Below are positions 18,201-27,334 of a DNA stretch of 64,000 bases, one piece after another. Within the stretch, counting starts at the first letter, position 1. Each line of letters begins with the position of its first letter. The notes beneath the pieces were generated by a model. That model was not told the DNA's origin and ran no database searches. It was given only the letters and a program-made list of their open reading frames with translations. The DNA lies in the NCBI RefSeq assembly GCF_030296615.1, contig NZ_AP027732.1:310001-374000 (forward strand), given 5' to 3'. Source of the DNA: Frondihabitans sucicola. GTDB lineage: Bacteria; Actinomycetota; Actinomycetes; Actinomycetales; Microbacteriaceae. A program made the translations under genes and the position numbers.

Positions 18201-18237
18201 GGCCAAGAGCCTAAGGCGGTGAAGATAGGATCCTCGG

Positions 18238-19501
<1,264 letters not shown>

Positions 19502-19505
<4 letters not shown>

Positions 19506-20378
19506 GCGCTCCCGCACTCCCGGGCTGGAGCCACGTCTACTCGGGCAAGGTCCGCGACCTCTACGTTCCCGAGGGCTTCACCGGGCTCGGCGACGCCCCG
19601 GCCGTGCTGGTCGTCGCCAGCGACCGGGTCAGCGCGTTCGACTTCGTCCTGGAGCCTGGGATCACCGACAAGGGCGCGCTGCTCACGGCACTGAGCACCT
19701 GGTGGTTCGGTGAGCTGCACGATGTGGCCAACCACCTCCTCGATCCTGCGCTCTCCCCTCGCCCGTGCCGGAGGCGGTCCGCGATCGGGCCATGCTCGTG
19801 AAGCCGCTCGACATGTTCCCGATCGAGTGCGTCGTGCGCGGCTACCTGGTCGGCTCCGGCTGGGTCGAGTACCAGGAGTCGGGCACCGTCTGCGGAATCC
19901 CCTGGTCGAAGGCCTCACGTCCGGCGACAAGCTGCCCGAGCCCATCTACACGCCGGCCTTCAAGGCCGATCTCGGCGACCACGACGAGAACATCACGTTC
20001 GAGCGCACGGTCGAGTTGGTCGGTCCCGAGGTCGCGGCGACGCTCCGCGACCTCTCGCTGCACATCTACACGACCGCGGCGTCGATCGCGGCCGAACGCG
20101 GCGTGATCCTGGCCGACACGAAGTTCGAGTTCGGGCAGGATCGCGCGACCGGCGAGATCACGCTGGCCGACGAGGTCCTGACCAGCGACTCGAGCCGCTA
20201 CTGGGACGCCTCGGTCTACGCCTCGGGCAACCGCACCGACAGCTTCGACAAGCAGATCGTGCGCAACTGGCTCTCCGCCAACTGGAACAAAGAGGGCACG
20301 CCCCCGGCCCTCCCACCCGAGGTCGTCGAGCAGACCGCCGCCCGCTACCGCGAGCTGCTGGAGCGCCTCACCGCCTGA
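19502..20378 (+). CDS. purC: SAICAR synthetase PurC (two frameshifts in this sequence)
   Basis: Joins aspartate to CAIR with ATP in purine synthesis. It starts [21 protein letters not shown]; family motifs include ASDRVSAFD, the [19 protein letters not shown] block and [10 protein letters not shown]. Two breaks occur at four-C runs, 19755-19758 and 19899-19902. Adding one C at each gives one frame of about 292 residues, the normal length. The ATG overlaps the purD stop, so the two are coexpressed. A CGCCTGAA(C/T)GGTTGCT sequence across its stop recurs at 21420. Confidence 0.93.
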
Positions 20379-20387
20379 ACGGTTGCT
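20372..20387 (+). repeat. Left copy of 16-bp direct repeat flanking the 20.4-21.4 kb block
   Basis: CGCCTGAACGGTTGCT, spanning the purC stop codon. The partner at 21420-21435 differs at one base. Together they bracket an AT-richer block with two secreted-protein genes. Confidence 0.55.
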
Positions 20388-20398
20388 TCGGAAGCACA

Positions 20399-20926
20399 TC
20401 AATAGTGCGGCTCCGGAGCTGGACACGCTGTTATCGCATCTTCGCTGTCCTCCAGTGGCACTTCCGCCCACGGATACCAAGCATCCGAGTCGTAGGTGTC
20501 TTTGAACGTGACATAGGTCGGCGCCCTCGAAATCTGCCAGCCAGCCGACCGCAAGCATTCCGCGCCCGCTTTGGATTCTTTGTATGCCCTTTTCAAAAGG
20601 GCGTCCGATGGAGGCGCGTCTACGTCGACCCCCAACTCTTTCAAACACGTTCTGTCGTCATCGTCGTAGGACTCCTCCGTGCCCGGTCGGAGATTTGCAG
20701 AAATCGAGGCATCCTCGGAGACCGAGACCGGCCAGCCCTTCGAAGTCAGGCAGGCGGCTCTGGCGCGGGCCAGATCGATTTGCTCCGGATACTTCTTTCG
20801 GAGCGCACTGAGCGATGACGTCGACACCGCCTTGGGTCGTTGATCCGAGCATGCTGACGTGAGAAGGATCAGGCACAGGGTCGTCGTCACCACACCAGCC
20901 AGACCGCGGCATCCGATCCGGTTCAC
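20399..20926 (-). CDS. Lipoprotein of unknown function
   Basis: About 175 residues with a lipoprotein signal ending LILLTSAC. The mature part carries two Cys-centred motifs, ACLTSKGWPV and ECLRSAGWQI, plus a Tyr/Trp-rich segment (YDSDAWYPWAEV). GTG 20926 is chosen because it overlaps the stop of the upstream secreted-protein gene (GTGA) and gives a proper signal peptide; the frame is open further upstream. Base composition is lower in GC than in the purine genes. The CLxxxGW repeats echo the lipoprotein at 10807-11673. It converges with purC. Confidence 0.6.
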   Translation of the reverse strand: MNRIGCRGLAGVVTTTLCLILLTSACSDQRPKAVSTSSLSALRKKYPEQIDLARARAACLTSKGWPVSVSEDASISANLRPGTEESYDDDDRTCLKELGVDVDAPPSDALLKRAYKESKAGAECLRSAGWQISRAPTYVTFKDTYDSDAWYPWAEVPLEDSEDAITACPAPEPHY

Positions 20927-21318
20927 TCGCACTGAACCCGCGCAGACTTCACGTCCGATCCGAACACCCTGCCACCCTTCGATTTCCACTCCCACACGTC
21001 GTGCGCGTTCCAACTCACAGACGTCGCCGAGTAGCCGAGCATGACCGAATTCGTGTGGTCCCAAGGCGCCTCCGCTCCCTGCGAACCAGAGATCTGCGCA
21101 GTGACAGTCGCCTTTGCGGACGTTGCGGAGTGAACCTCCTCGGCATTGACCGATCCGCCCTGGCCGTTGTTCGCCCCGGTTGCCTGAGGAGCGGCCAGCA
21201 CACCGATCCGCCTCGACCTATCGTCCTCTCCTGCGTCGGGCGCGGCCGCAGCCACGGAGGTGCCGGAGAGAGTCGAGCCCACAGCCAGAACGCCCATCAC
21301 GCCTATTCGCGCCTCCAA
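20923..21318 (-). CDS. Secreted protein of unknown function
   Basis: A 131-residue precursor. The N-terminal hydrophobic stretch IGVMGVLAVGSTLSGTSVAAAA is a probable signal peptide. The mature part has Thr/Ser-rich beta-like sequence, an APWDHTN segment and a single Cys at the penultimate residue. A TTG at 21318 is the likely start because AGGAGGTAA lies 7 bases upstream, one of the strongest Shine-Dalgarno sites in the window. It is translationally coupled to the lipoprotein. No family is recognised; a toxin-like or surface peptide with its partner lipoprotein is only a guess. Confidence 0.55.
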   Translation of the reverse strand: MEARIGVMGVLAVGSTLSGTSVAAAAPDAGEDDRSRRIGVLAAPQATGANNGQGGSVNAEEVHSATSAKATVTAQISGSQGAEAPWDHTNSVMLGYSATSVSWNAHDVWEWKSKGGRVFGSDVKSARVQCE

Positions 21319-21506
21319 AGGATTACCTCCTCGTCAAGATCTCTACCCACAGTAGAAGACATGGAGTATTCATATCTTAAAGAGCACATTCGATCAAGGC
21401 GGAACCGTCTGTGCTCGATCGCCTGAATGGTTGCTGGGCAGTTCGCCCTGAGCTGAGGTTTCTTCTCGAATCTGTGTCCGCGTGATTAACGTTCGGCCGA
21501 CGGAAG
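21319..21506. promoter_or_regulatory. AT-rich divergent promoter region
   Basis: Separates the secreted-protein gene (minus) from the GNAT gene (plus). It contains the most AT-rich run nearby (gtattcatatcttaaagagc around 21365-21385), likely the promoter for the minus-strand pair, and the right direct repeat at 21420-21435. No open frame is convincing. Confidence 0.4.
21420..21435 (+). repeat. Right copy of 16-bp direct repeat
   Basis: CGCCTGAATGGTTGCT, 15 of 16 identical to the sequence across the purC stop at 20372-20387. Its position just beyond the promoter of the secreted-protein pair suggests the block between was inserted or duplicated. Confidence 0.55.
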
Positions 21507-22007
21507 ATGCACAATTACGGAGTGACGAACGTACTGACGACGGAGATCCAGATCGAGGATCGACCGTGGACCGACCCCCAGGGTGCGCACCTCCGCTGCG
21601 AGCAGCGGGCGGAGATCGCGATCCGCTACGGCACCGACGACTCCGAGCCGGGCGTCAAGCCCACGGCCGCCGACATCGCCGAGTTCGTCGTCGCGTACAT
21701 CGACGGCAAGCCCGTCGGGTGCGGCGGTCTGCGCGAGCTTCACGGCGAAGATGGCGACGCCGAGATCAAGCGGATGTTCGTCCGATCGTCGAATCGTGGC
21801 AGCGGTGCCGCCGTGGCGGTCCTTCGGGCCCTCGAGGAGCGCGCGAAGAAGCGCGGCTGGACGAGGCTCCTGCTCGAGACGGGCGTCGCTCAACCCGACG
21901 CGACTCGCTTCTACGAGCGCGAGGGTTACGTGCGCGTGCCGGCGTTCGGGCACTACAAAGGCAGCGCTGATTCGGTCTGCTACGGCCGCACCCTCCCGCG
22001 GGAGTAA
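21507..22007 (+). CDS. GNAT family N-acetyltransferase
   Basis: A 166-residue protein with the GNAT core: VAYIDGKPVGCGGLREL (beta 3-4), EIKRMFVRSSNRGSGAAVAVLRALEERA (acetyl-CoA loop, a variant of the R/QxxGxG/A signature) and LLLETGVAQPDATRFYEREGYVRV near the C-terminus. The substrate is unknown. ATG 21507 or GTG 21522 could start it. Its last 60 or so bases, with the stop codon, are repeated twice more downstream (21962-22159). Confidence 0.85.
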   Translation: MHNYGVTNVLTTEIQIEDRPWTDPQGAHLRCEQRAEIAIRYGTDDSEPGVKPTAADIAEFVVAYIDGKPVGCGGLRELHGEDGDAEIKRMFVRSSNRGSGAAVAVLRALEERAKKRGWTRLLLETGVAQPDATRFYEREGYVRVPAFGHYKGSADSVCYGRTLPRE

Positions 22008-22159
22008 AGCGCTTCGCTCCGTCCCGCAGTTCGGCGACAGCGCTGATTCGGTCTGCCACGGCCGCACCCTCCCGCGGGAATAGAGCGCTTCGCTCCGTCC
22101 CGCAGTCCGGCGACAGCGCCGATGCGGTCTGCTACGGCCGCACCCTCCCGCGGGAGTAG
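21962..22159 (+). repeat. 76-bp tandem repeat of the GNAT gene 3' end, about 2.6 copies
   Basis: Copies start at 21962, 22038 and 22114. Each has the end of the GNAT coding sequence (ADSVCYGRTLPRE in copy 1, near-identical in copies 2 and 3), a stop codon (TAA, TAG, TAG), then GAGCGCTTCGCTCCGTCCCGCAG. The copies differ at a few bases, so the array is not recent. The TCCCGCGGGA and AGCGCTTCGCT segments can fold. Confidence 0.85.
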
Positions 22160-22208
22160 ACGCCAGCCACCTGCATCCCGCGTCCGGACGGGAGCGTACG
22201 GTGAAGCG

Positions 22209-22805
22209 ATGACCGATCAGGCGGCCTCGGCGGCGACCCGCACGCCCTACGAACCCCACTTCACCACCATCGCCGAGGGATCCCTCGGGCTCGACGACCA
22301 CGAGGCCATCGCGGCCATGCTGTCCCGGGCCTTCCCCGACTATGCGCACTGGTACCAGGGACCGCGCAGTTGGGCGGGCATGCAACCGGAGTTGCGCGTC
22401 GTCGCTCGCTCCGGCGAGATCGTCGTCGCCCACGCCGGCGTCCGCCGCCAGTTCGTCACGGTCGGCGAGACCGACCTCCTCGTCGGCTGCGTCGGCATGG
22501 TCGCCGTGTCCCCCATCCTGCAGGGCACCGGCCTCGGCGGCCAGCTCCTGCGACTCGTCGACGCTGCCCTCGATCACCTGGCGGTACCGTTCGGCGCACT
22601 CGAAGCCGCCGAACGCGTGCAGCCGTTCTACCTCAAGCACGGCTGGGAGCTCCTCGAGGGAGTGACCGGCCACTACAACGACTTCACGGCCGACGGCGCC
22701 TCGACCCTCGTGTCGTCCGACAGCGGCTGGCTGATCCGACCCGGCAACGTCGTCCGACCGGACTGGCCCGCCGGAGACCTCCACTGGAACGGTCAGCTCG
22801 TCTGA
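22209..22805 (+). CDS. GNAT family N-acetyltransferase
   Basis: A 198-residue protein. The core reads GEIVVAHAGVRRQFV, then the acetyl-CoA strand LLVGCVGMVAVSPILQGTGLGGQLLRL with the QGTGLG loop, and a C-terminal FGALEAAERVQPFYLKHGW block. The layout recalls NodA-like and other acyltransferases, but the substrate is unknown. ATG 22209 is preferred because upstream sequence in frame is the tandem repeat. It converges with katA. Confidence 0.8.
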   Translation: MTDQAASAATRTPYEPHFTTIAEGSLGLDDHEAIAAMLSRAFPDYAHWYQGPRSWAGMQPELRVVARSGEIVVAHAGVRRQFVTVGETDLLVGCVGMVAVSPILQGTGLGGQLLRLVDAALDHLAVPFGALEAAERVQPFYLKHGWELLEGVTGHYNDFTADGASTLVSSDSGWLIRPGNVVRPDWPAGDLHWNGQLV

Positions 22806-22892
22806 CCCCTTCGTCGTGCGCAACCTGCCGCTCCCCTTCGGCAGACGCCGTCACGTGCGCACGACCGCGGGGCCGGGACGGGGGCAGAACCG

Positions 22893-24398
22893 CTACTGCA
22901 GGATCCCGACGGTCGCGGGGTCTTCGTTCGAGCCGGGAGCCGACGGCTTGATCCCCTCGGCGACGCGGCGGCCGAGCTCTTCGTCGACGCTCGACCAGTA
23001 GTCGAGAACACGGAGCAGCAGGTCGGGCCGAGTCACCTTCGAGACGTGGCCGACGATGTTGCCGACCAGGCGGTCACGGGCCGCGTCGTCGAGAACGTCG
23101 CGGACGAGGGTGCCGGCCTGACCGAAGTCGTCGTCTTCGGCGTGAAGGGTCGCCGCCGAGCGCTGGAGGACGCCGTCGCTCTCCCAACCCGAGTCGTCTC
23201 CATGCGCCGACGGCGACGCGGCAGGCCCGCCGACCGAGTTCGGCGCATAGACGGGCGTCGTGGCCGACGAGAACTGGTAGCGCGCTGCGCCGTCCTTGGA
23301 GTAGTCGTTGACCGCGGTGTGGGGCAGGTTGACCGGTAGCTGCGCGTGGTTGGTGCCGACGCGGTAGCGGTGCGCGTCGGCGTAGCTGAAGATTCGGGCG
23401 AGCAGCATCTTGTCGGGGCTCGCAGCAATACCGGGCACGAAGTTCGAGGGGGCGAAGGTGGCCTGCTCGATCTGCGCGAAGTAGTTCTCGGGGTTGCGGT
23501 TGAGCTCCATGGTGCCGACCTCGTGCAGCGGGTAGTCGCTGTGCGGCCAGACCTTGGTGAGGTCGAACGGGTTGAAGCGGTAGGTGGCGGCGTCGGCGTA
23601 CGGCATGATCTGCACGCTGAGCTTCCAGGTCGGGAAGTCGTTGCGGTCGATCGCCTCGGCGAGGTCGCGGATGTGGAAGTCGGCGTCTTCGCCGGCGATG
23701 CGGTCGGCGTCGGCCTGCGACAGGATCTCGTTGCCCTGCTCGGTCTTGAAGTGGTACTTGACCCAGAACTTCTCGCCCTGGGCGTTGATCCACTGGTAGG
23801 TGTGGGATCCGAAGCCGTCCATCATGCGCCACGAGGCCGGAAGGCCGCGGTCGCCCATCAGCCAGGTGACCTGGTGGGCCGACTCGGGCGACAGGGTCCA
23901 GAAGTCCCACTGCATGTCGTGATCGCGCAGGTGCGAGCCCGGCAGCCGCTTCTGCGAGTGGATGAAGTCGGGGAACTTGATGCCGTCGCGGATGAAGAAG
24001 ACCGGCGTGTTGTTGCCGACGAGGTCGTAGTTGCCCTCGCTCGTGTAGAACTTCAGCGCGAAGCCGCGGGGGTCGCGCCAGGTGTCGGGCGAGCCCTGCT
24101 CGCCGGCGACGGTCGAGAAGCGCGCGAGCATCTCGGTGGTGACGCCCGGCTGGAACAGCGCCGCGCGGGTGTACTGCGAGACGTCGGCCGTGGTCGTGAA
24201 GGTTCCGAAGGCCCCGCCGCCCTTGGCGTGGACGATCCGCTCGGGCACCTTCTCGCGGTTGAACTGTGCCAGCTTCTCGACCAGGTACGCGTCGTGGAGG
24301 GCGATGGGCCCGTCGGCTCCGACACTCTGCGAGTGCTCGTCGCTGGCGACGGGGGCGCCCGCCTGCGTGGTGGTGAAGTCGGTGTTCTCGTCAGTCAT
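22893..24398 (-). CDS. katA: Catalase, monofunctional heme type
   Basis: Decomposes hydrogen peroxide to water and oxygen. The 501-residue length is that of small-subunit clade 3 catalases. Diagnostic pieces are [12 protein letters not shown] (catalytic His), [40 protein letters not shown] and the proximal heme motif around [14 protein letters not shown] with its Tyr ligand. The gene is intact, follows the fur-type gene by about 30 bp on the same strand, and should be cotranscribed with it and derepressed by peroxide. Confidence 0.97.
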   Translation of the reverse strand: MTDENTDFTTTQAGAPVASDEHSQSVGADGPIALHDAYLVEKLAQFNREKVPERIVHAKGGGAFGTFTTTADVSQYTRAALFQPGVTTEMLARFSTVAGEQGSPDTWRDPRGFALKFYTSEGNYDLVGNNTPVFFIRDGIKFPDFIHSQKRLPGSHLRDHDMQWDFWTLSPESAHQVTWLMGDRGLPASWRMMDGFGSHTYQWINAQGEKFWVKYHFKTEQGNEILSQADADRIAGEDADFHIRDLAEAIDRNDFPTWKLSVQIMPYADAATYRFNPFDLTKVWPHSDYPLHEVGTMELNRNPENYFAQIEQATFAPSNFVPGIAASPDKMLLARIFSYADAHRYRVGTNHAQLPVNLPHTAVNDYSKDGAARYQFSSATTPVYAPNSVGGPAASPSAHGDDSGWESDGVLQRSAATLHAEDDDFGQAGTLVRDVLDDAARDRLVGNIVGHVSKVTRPDLLLRVLDYWSSVDEELGRRVAEGIKPSAPGSNEDPATVGILQ

Positions 24399-24428
24399 CT
24401 TGTCTCCTTGTTGATCGGACGGGTTGGT

Positions 24429-24892
24429 CTAGAGAGCCCCGGAGGGCGCAGGATCATCGGCACTCGCCGCAGCCTCGGCCGCCAGGCACGCGGGACAGAG
24501 ACCCCAGAACATGACCTCGGCGGTCTGGACGCGGTAGCCGGCCGCGTCGGACGGGGCCAGGCAGGGGCTTCGCCGACGACGCAGTCGACGTCTTCGATCG
24601 CTCCGCAGAGCGAGCACACGACATGGTGGTGGTTGTCGCCGATACGGAGCTCGTAGCGCGCTGCCGATCCGGCGGGCTCGATCCTGCGCAGGATCCCCGC
24701 GCCGGTCAACGCTGCGAGGACGACGTACATGGCCTGCAGCGATGTGCCGGGCAGCGATGTGGCCACCCGCTCGAAGACCTCGTCGGCGGTGGCGTGCGAA
24801 CCGGACCGCAGAGCGTCGACGGCCGCGACGCGCGGTGCCGTGACCCGGAGGCCGGCGGCCCGAATGGCCTCGCTCGCGTCGATCGACTGCAT
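24429..24892 (-). CDS. Fur-family repressor, PerR/FurA/CatR type (frameshifted in this sequence)
   Basis: About 154 residues. The winged helix is seen in [20 protein letters not shown], the metal site in [19 protein letters not shown], and the second CxxC zinc pair in [10 protein letters not shown]. One more G (+ strand) in the run 24564-24567 joins the two parts ([25 protein letters not shown]). Linked Fur-katA pairs in actinobacteria are peroxide sensors that repress katA and themselves. ATG 24892 gives the usual N-terminus. The operator at 24913-24929 lies just upstream. Confidence 0.88.
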
Positions 24893-24912
24893 CGCCCCAG
24901 TCTTGCACGCTC

Positions 24913-24929
24913 TTTTGAATGGTTCAAAA
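24913..24929. promoter_or_regulatory. Fur-type operator, perfect 7-3-7 palindrome
   Basis: TTTTGAA-TGG-TTCAAAA, 21 bp upstream of the fur-family start. It is a perfect AT-rich palindrome in GC-rich DNA, the form expected of an autoregulatory FurA/CatR box controlling the fur-katA unit. It may also touch expression of the divergent CtaG-like gene. Confidence 0.8.
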
Positions 24930-24976
24930 CAAGCGAGGAATGCTCGCAGGATCACGACACCGCGACAGGCGCATAA

Positions 24977-25894
24977 TTGTTCCGCCCCCGCAGGTTAGGA
25001 CTCCTCACGCCTCCCGTCACCACACTCCTGTTCACCTTCCGGCTCGACCCGGTCGCCCTCGTCGCGATCGTCGTCGCCCTCGCGCTCTACGTCGCCGGGA
25101 TCGTCCGCGTCGTCCGCTCGGGCGGCCACTGGAAGATCCTGCCCACCCTGGGCTTCGTGCTCCTCGGGCTCGGGTCGTACGCCGTGATCTCGTTCGGGTT
25201 CCTCGGCGCTTACAGCCACGACCTCCGCTTCGCGTTCACCACCCGGATCGCACTGCTGCTGTTCGTCGTGCCCGCGCTGCTCGCACTCGGCCGGCCCGTG
25301 CACTTGGCCAGGATGGCGCTGTCGACCGCGCCCCTCGCGATCCTGGAGGCGTTCTTCACCTCCCGCTTCATGAAGGTGGTCGGAAGCGCCATCTTCTCGC
25401 CCCTGTTCGCCCTAGCCGCGTTCGCGATCTTCCTCACACCGGTGGCATTCTTCCTCCGCGACAACTCGTGGTCGGAGTGGATCATCACCCTGCTGGTGCC
25501 GCTGGTCGGACTCCTGATGATCCTGCCGGTCTTCGACAACACGCTGCACCACACGAGCCTCTACATCACGGCCGAGTTCATGCTCGCGTTCGTGGAGCTG
25601 ATCCTGGACGCGATCCCGGCGATCGTGCTCAGGATCACGCCCCACGTGCTCGACCAGGGGCACGCCGTGGCGAGCTTCCTGCCCGGGTGGTTCCCGTCGC
25701 AGCTGCGCGATCAGCAGCTCTCGGGCGACCTGCTCTGGCTGATCGCCGAGGTGGCGGACATCCCGGTGCTGATCTACCTGTTCATCCGGTGGAATCGCAC
25801 GGACCGGAGCGAGGCGAAAGTCCTCGACGAACTCAGCGACGAAGAGATGGAGCGTCTCACGCAGGAGCACCTCAGGGGCTTCGCCCGCGACTGA
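24977..25894 (+). CDS. Cytochrome c oxidase assembly factor CtaG-like membrane protein
   Basis: About 305 residues with seven or so membrane helices. Conserved CtaG-family features include the LLLFVVPALLALGRPVHL segment, SRFMKVVGSAIFSPLFAL, and the His-rich VFDNTLHHTSLYI block. The family assists copper delivery to oxidase. A TTG at 24977 is the only start keeping the full first segment, and the N-terminus is uncertain because the upstream region is GC-run rich. It is divergent from the Fur-katA unit. A second CtaG domain in this window is fused to CopD at 51588-53663. Confidence 0.8.
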   Translation: MFRPRRLGLLTPPVTTLLFTFRLDPVALVAIVVALALYVAGIVRVVRSGGHWKILPTLGFVLLGLGSYAVISFGFLGAYSHDLRFAFTTRIALLLFVVPALLALGRPVHLARMALSTAPLAILEAFFTSRFMKVVGSAIFSPLFALAAFAIFLTPVAFFLRDNSWSEWIITLLVPLVGLLMILPVFDNTLHHTSLYITAEFMLAFVELILDAIPAIVLRITPHVLDQGHAVASFLPGWFPSQLRDQQLSGDLLWLIAEVADIPVLIYLFIRWNRTDRSEAKVLDELSDEEMERLTQEHLRGFARD

Positions 25895-26013
25895 GTTCAC
25901 TCGCCCTGTCGGCGTCGCGCGTTCGGCGCCGTCGGCAGCTGGAGTGCGTGCGCGCCACCGCCCGCCGCCCCGGCCTCCCTGCCTCCCTCCCTCCCCTCCC
26001 TCCCTCCCTCCCG
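25895..26013. other. Noncoding, with a CCTC-rich low-complexity run
   Basis: After the CtaG-like stop the sequence passes into a long (CCTC)n tract around 25976-26012 that abuts the palindromic element at 26014. No gene is seen. Confidence 0.6.
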
Positions 26014-26090
26014 AAATCGAAGGGGATTCTTCGCCGGCGTCGCGTTCTATCGGCCTGACGGGGCCTTCGCGCGAAAATCCCCTTCGATTT
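26014..26090. repeat. 77-bp palindromic element, copy 1
   Basis: Perfect 15-base terminal arms AAATCGAAGGGGATT and complement. The inner flanks CTTC and GAAA are also shared with copy 2 (33890-33966), while the 40-base centre differs between copies. Length and ends are identical in both. No coding capacity. Confidence 0.8.
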
Positions 26091-26123
26091 AAGGAGGGGA
26101 CGGCACCAGCTGGAGGAACAGGG

Positions 26124-26159
26124 AGAGGCCCGGCTATCGGGGGAAATAGCCGGGCCTCT
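26124..26159. terminator. Strong intrinsic hairpin upstream of purS
   Basis: A perfect 14-bp stem (AGAGGCCCGGCTAT with its complement) and an 8-base loop (CGGGGGAA), followed by TT. It probably ends transcription from the left before the purSQL promoter. Confidence 0.7.
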
Positions 26160-26357
26160 TCGCGCCACCAGAGTGGATCAGATACTCCGGGGCGAAGCCG
26201 GAACGGACCCGATCACAAGGTCCATGCGTTCCGAACAAGCTCCACTCTCGCGGCGGCGCATAAGAGCCCGCTGGTAGGAGCCTTGGCGGCAGCCGCCAAT
26301 GGCAGAACTTGTAGACTTGACCGGTCCGCGCGCGTCCTCACTCATTGGAGCAAATCA
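26160..26357 (+). promoter_or_regulatory. Upstream region of purSQL
   Basis: About 200 bp without a gene. A TTGACC hexamer near 26317 could serve as a -35 element, but no matching -10 is clear. I see no tRNA and no purine riboswitch pattern. GGAG lies 8-12 bases before the purS GTG. Confidence 0.3.
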
Positions 26358-26624
26358 GTGCCCACGATCGTCGTCGAAGTCATGCCGAAGGCTGAACTGC
26401 TCGACCCCCAGGGCAAGGCCGTGACTGGCGCCCTCTCCCGCATGGGTCGTCAGGCCTACTCCGAGGTGCGCATCGGCAAGCGCTTCGAGCTCACCGTCGC
26501 CGAGGTCACCGACGAGATCCTCGAAGACGTCAAGGTCCTCGCCGACGACGTGTTCTCCAACTCCGTGATCGAAGACGTCGTGTCCATCACGGTCCAGGAC
26601 GAAGCCGCGACGGTCTCCGCCTGA
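26358..26624 (+). CDS. purS: FGAM synthase subunit PurS
   Basis: An 88-residue protein of the PurS family ([22 protein letters not shown]... VRIGKRFEL). It is the small subunit that bridges PurQ and PurL in the formylglycinamidine synthase complex. GTG 26358 gives the family length; GGAG lies upstream. The stop TGA shares a base with the purQ ATG (TGATG), so the two are coupled. Confidence 0.96.
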   Translation: MPTIVVEVMPKAELLDPQGKAVTGALSRMGRQAYSEVRIGKRFELTVAEVTDEILEDVKVLADDVFSNSVIEDVVSITVQDEAATVSA

Positions 26625-27334
26625 TGCGCATCGGGGTCGTCACCTTCCCGGGGTCGCTCGACGACCGCGACGCCCAGCGCGCCGTCCGCCTGGCCGGGGC
26701 CACGCCCGTCGCCCTCTGGCACGGCTCGCACGACCTCGAAGGCGTCGAGGCGATCATCCTTCCCGGCGGCTTCAGCTACGGCGACTATCTGCGCGCCGGT
26801 GCCATCGCGAGCCTCTCGCCGATCATGACCGAGGTCGTCGACGCCGCGAACAAGGGCGTTCCCGTCCTGGGCATCTGCAACGGCTTCCAGATGCTGGCCG
26901 AGGCCCGCCTCATCCCCGGCGCCCACACGCGCAACGCGCACCAGCAGTTCATCCGCCGCGACCAGCGGCTCCGCGTCGAGAACGCGGCCACCGACTGGAC
27001 CAACGGCTTCGAACAGGGCCAGGAGATCACGATCCCGCTGAAGAACGCCGACGGCCGCTTCATCGCCGACGACGAGACCATCAAGCGCATCGAGGGCCAG
27101 GGCCAGGTCGCCTTCCGCTACGTCGGGGTCAACCCGAACGGGTCGTTCGACGACATCGCCGGCGTCTCCAACGAGCGCGGCAACGTGGTCGGTCTCATGC
27201 CGCACCCCGAGCACGCCACCGAGCCCGGCTTCGGCCCCGACACCCCCGCCGCCATGTCGTCGGGCGTCGACGGTCTCACCTTCTTCACCTCCGTCATCGC
27301 TGCGTCCCTGAAAATCGAGGCTCCCGTCAAGTGA
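26624..27334 (+). CDS. purQ: FGAM synthase glutaminase subunit PurQ
   Basis: A 236-residue class I glutamine amidotransferase supplying ammonia to PurL. The nucleophile is in [14 protein letters not shown] (Cys at about residue 85), and the His/Glu pair in MPHPEHAT near residue 195. The start overlaps purS and the stop overlaps purL (GTGA). It is intact. Confidence 0.97.
   Translation: MRIGVVTFPGSLDDRDAQRAVRLAGATPVALWHGSHDLEGVEAIILPGGFSYGDYLRAGAIASLSPIMTEVVDAANKGVPVLGICNGFQMLAEARLIPGAHTRNAHQQFIRRDQRLRVENAATDWTNGFEQGQEITIPLKNADGRFIADDETIKRIEGQGQVAFRYVGVNPNGSFDDIAGVSNERGNVVGLMPHPEHATEPGFGPDTPAAMSSGVDGLTFFTSVIAASLKIEAPVK

Noticed and set aside
20923..21318. Lactococcin-972-type bacteriocin
   Set aside because: Size and signal peptide fit, but the mature sequence lacks the family's Gly/Trp/Tyr pattern and no associated membrane immunity protein is next to it.
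26160..26357. tRNA or purine riboswitch upstream of purS
   Set aside because: No acceptor/T-arm pattern such as GGTTCGAATCC and no conserved purine-aptamer loops were found.
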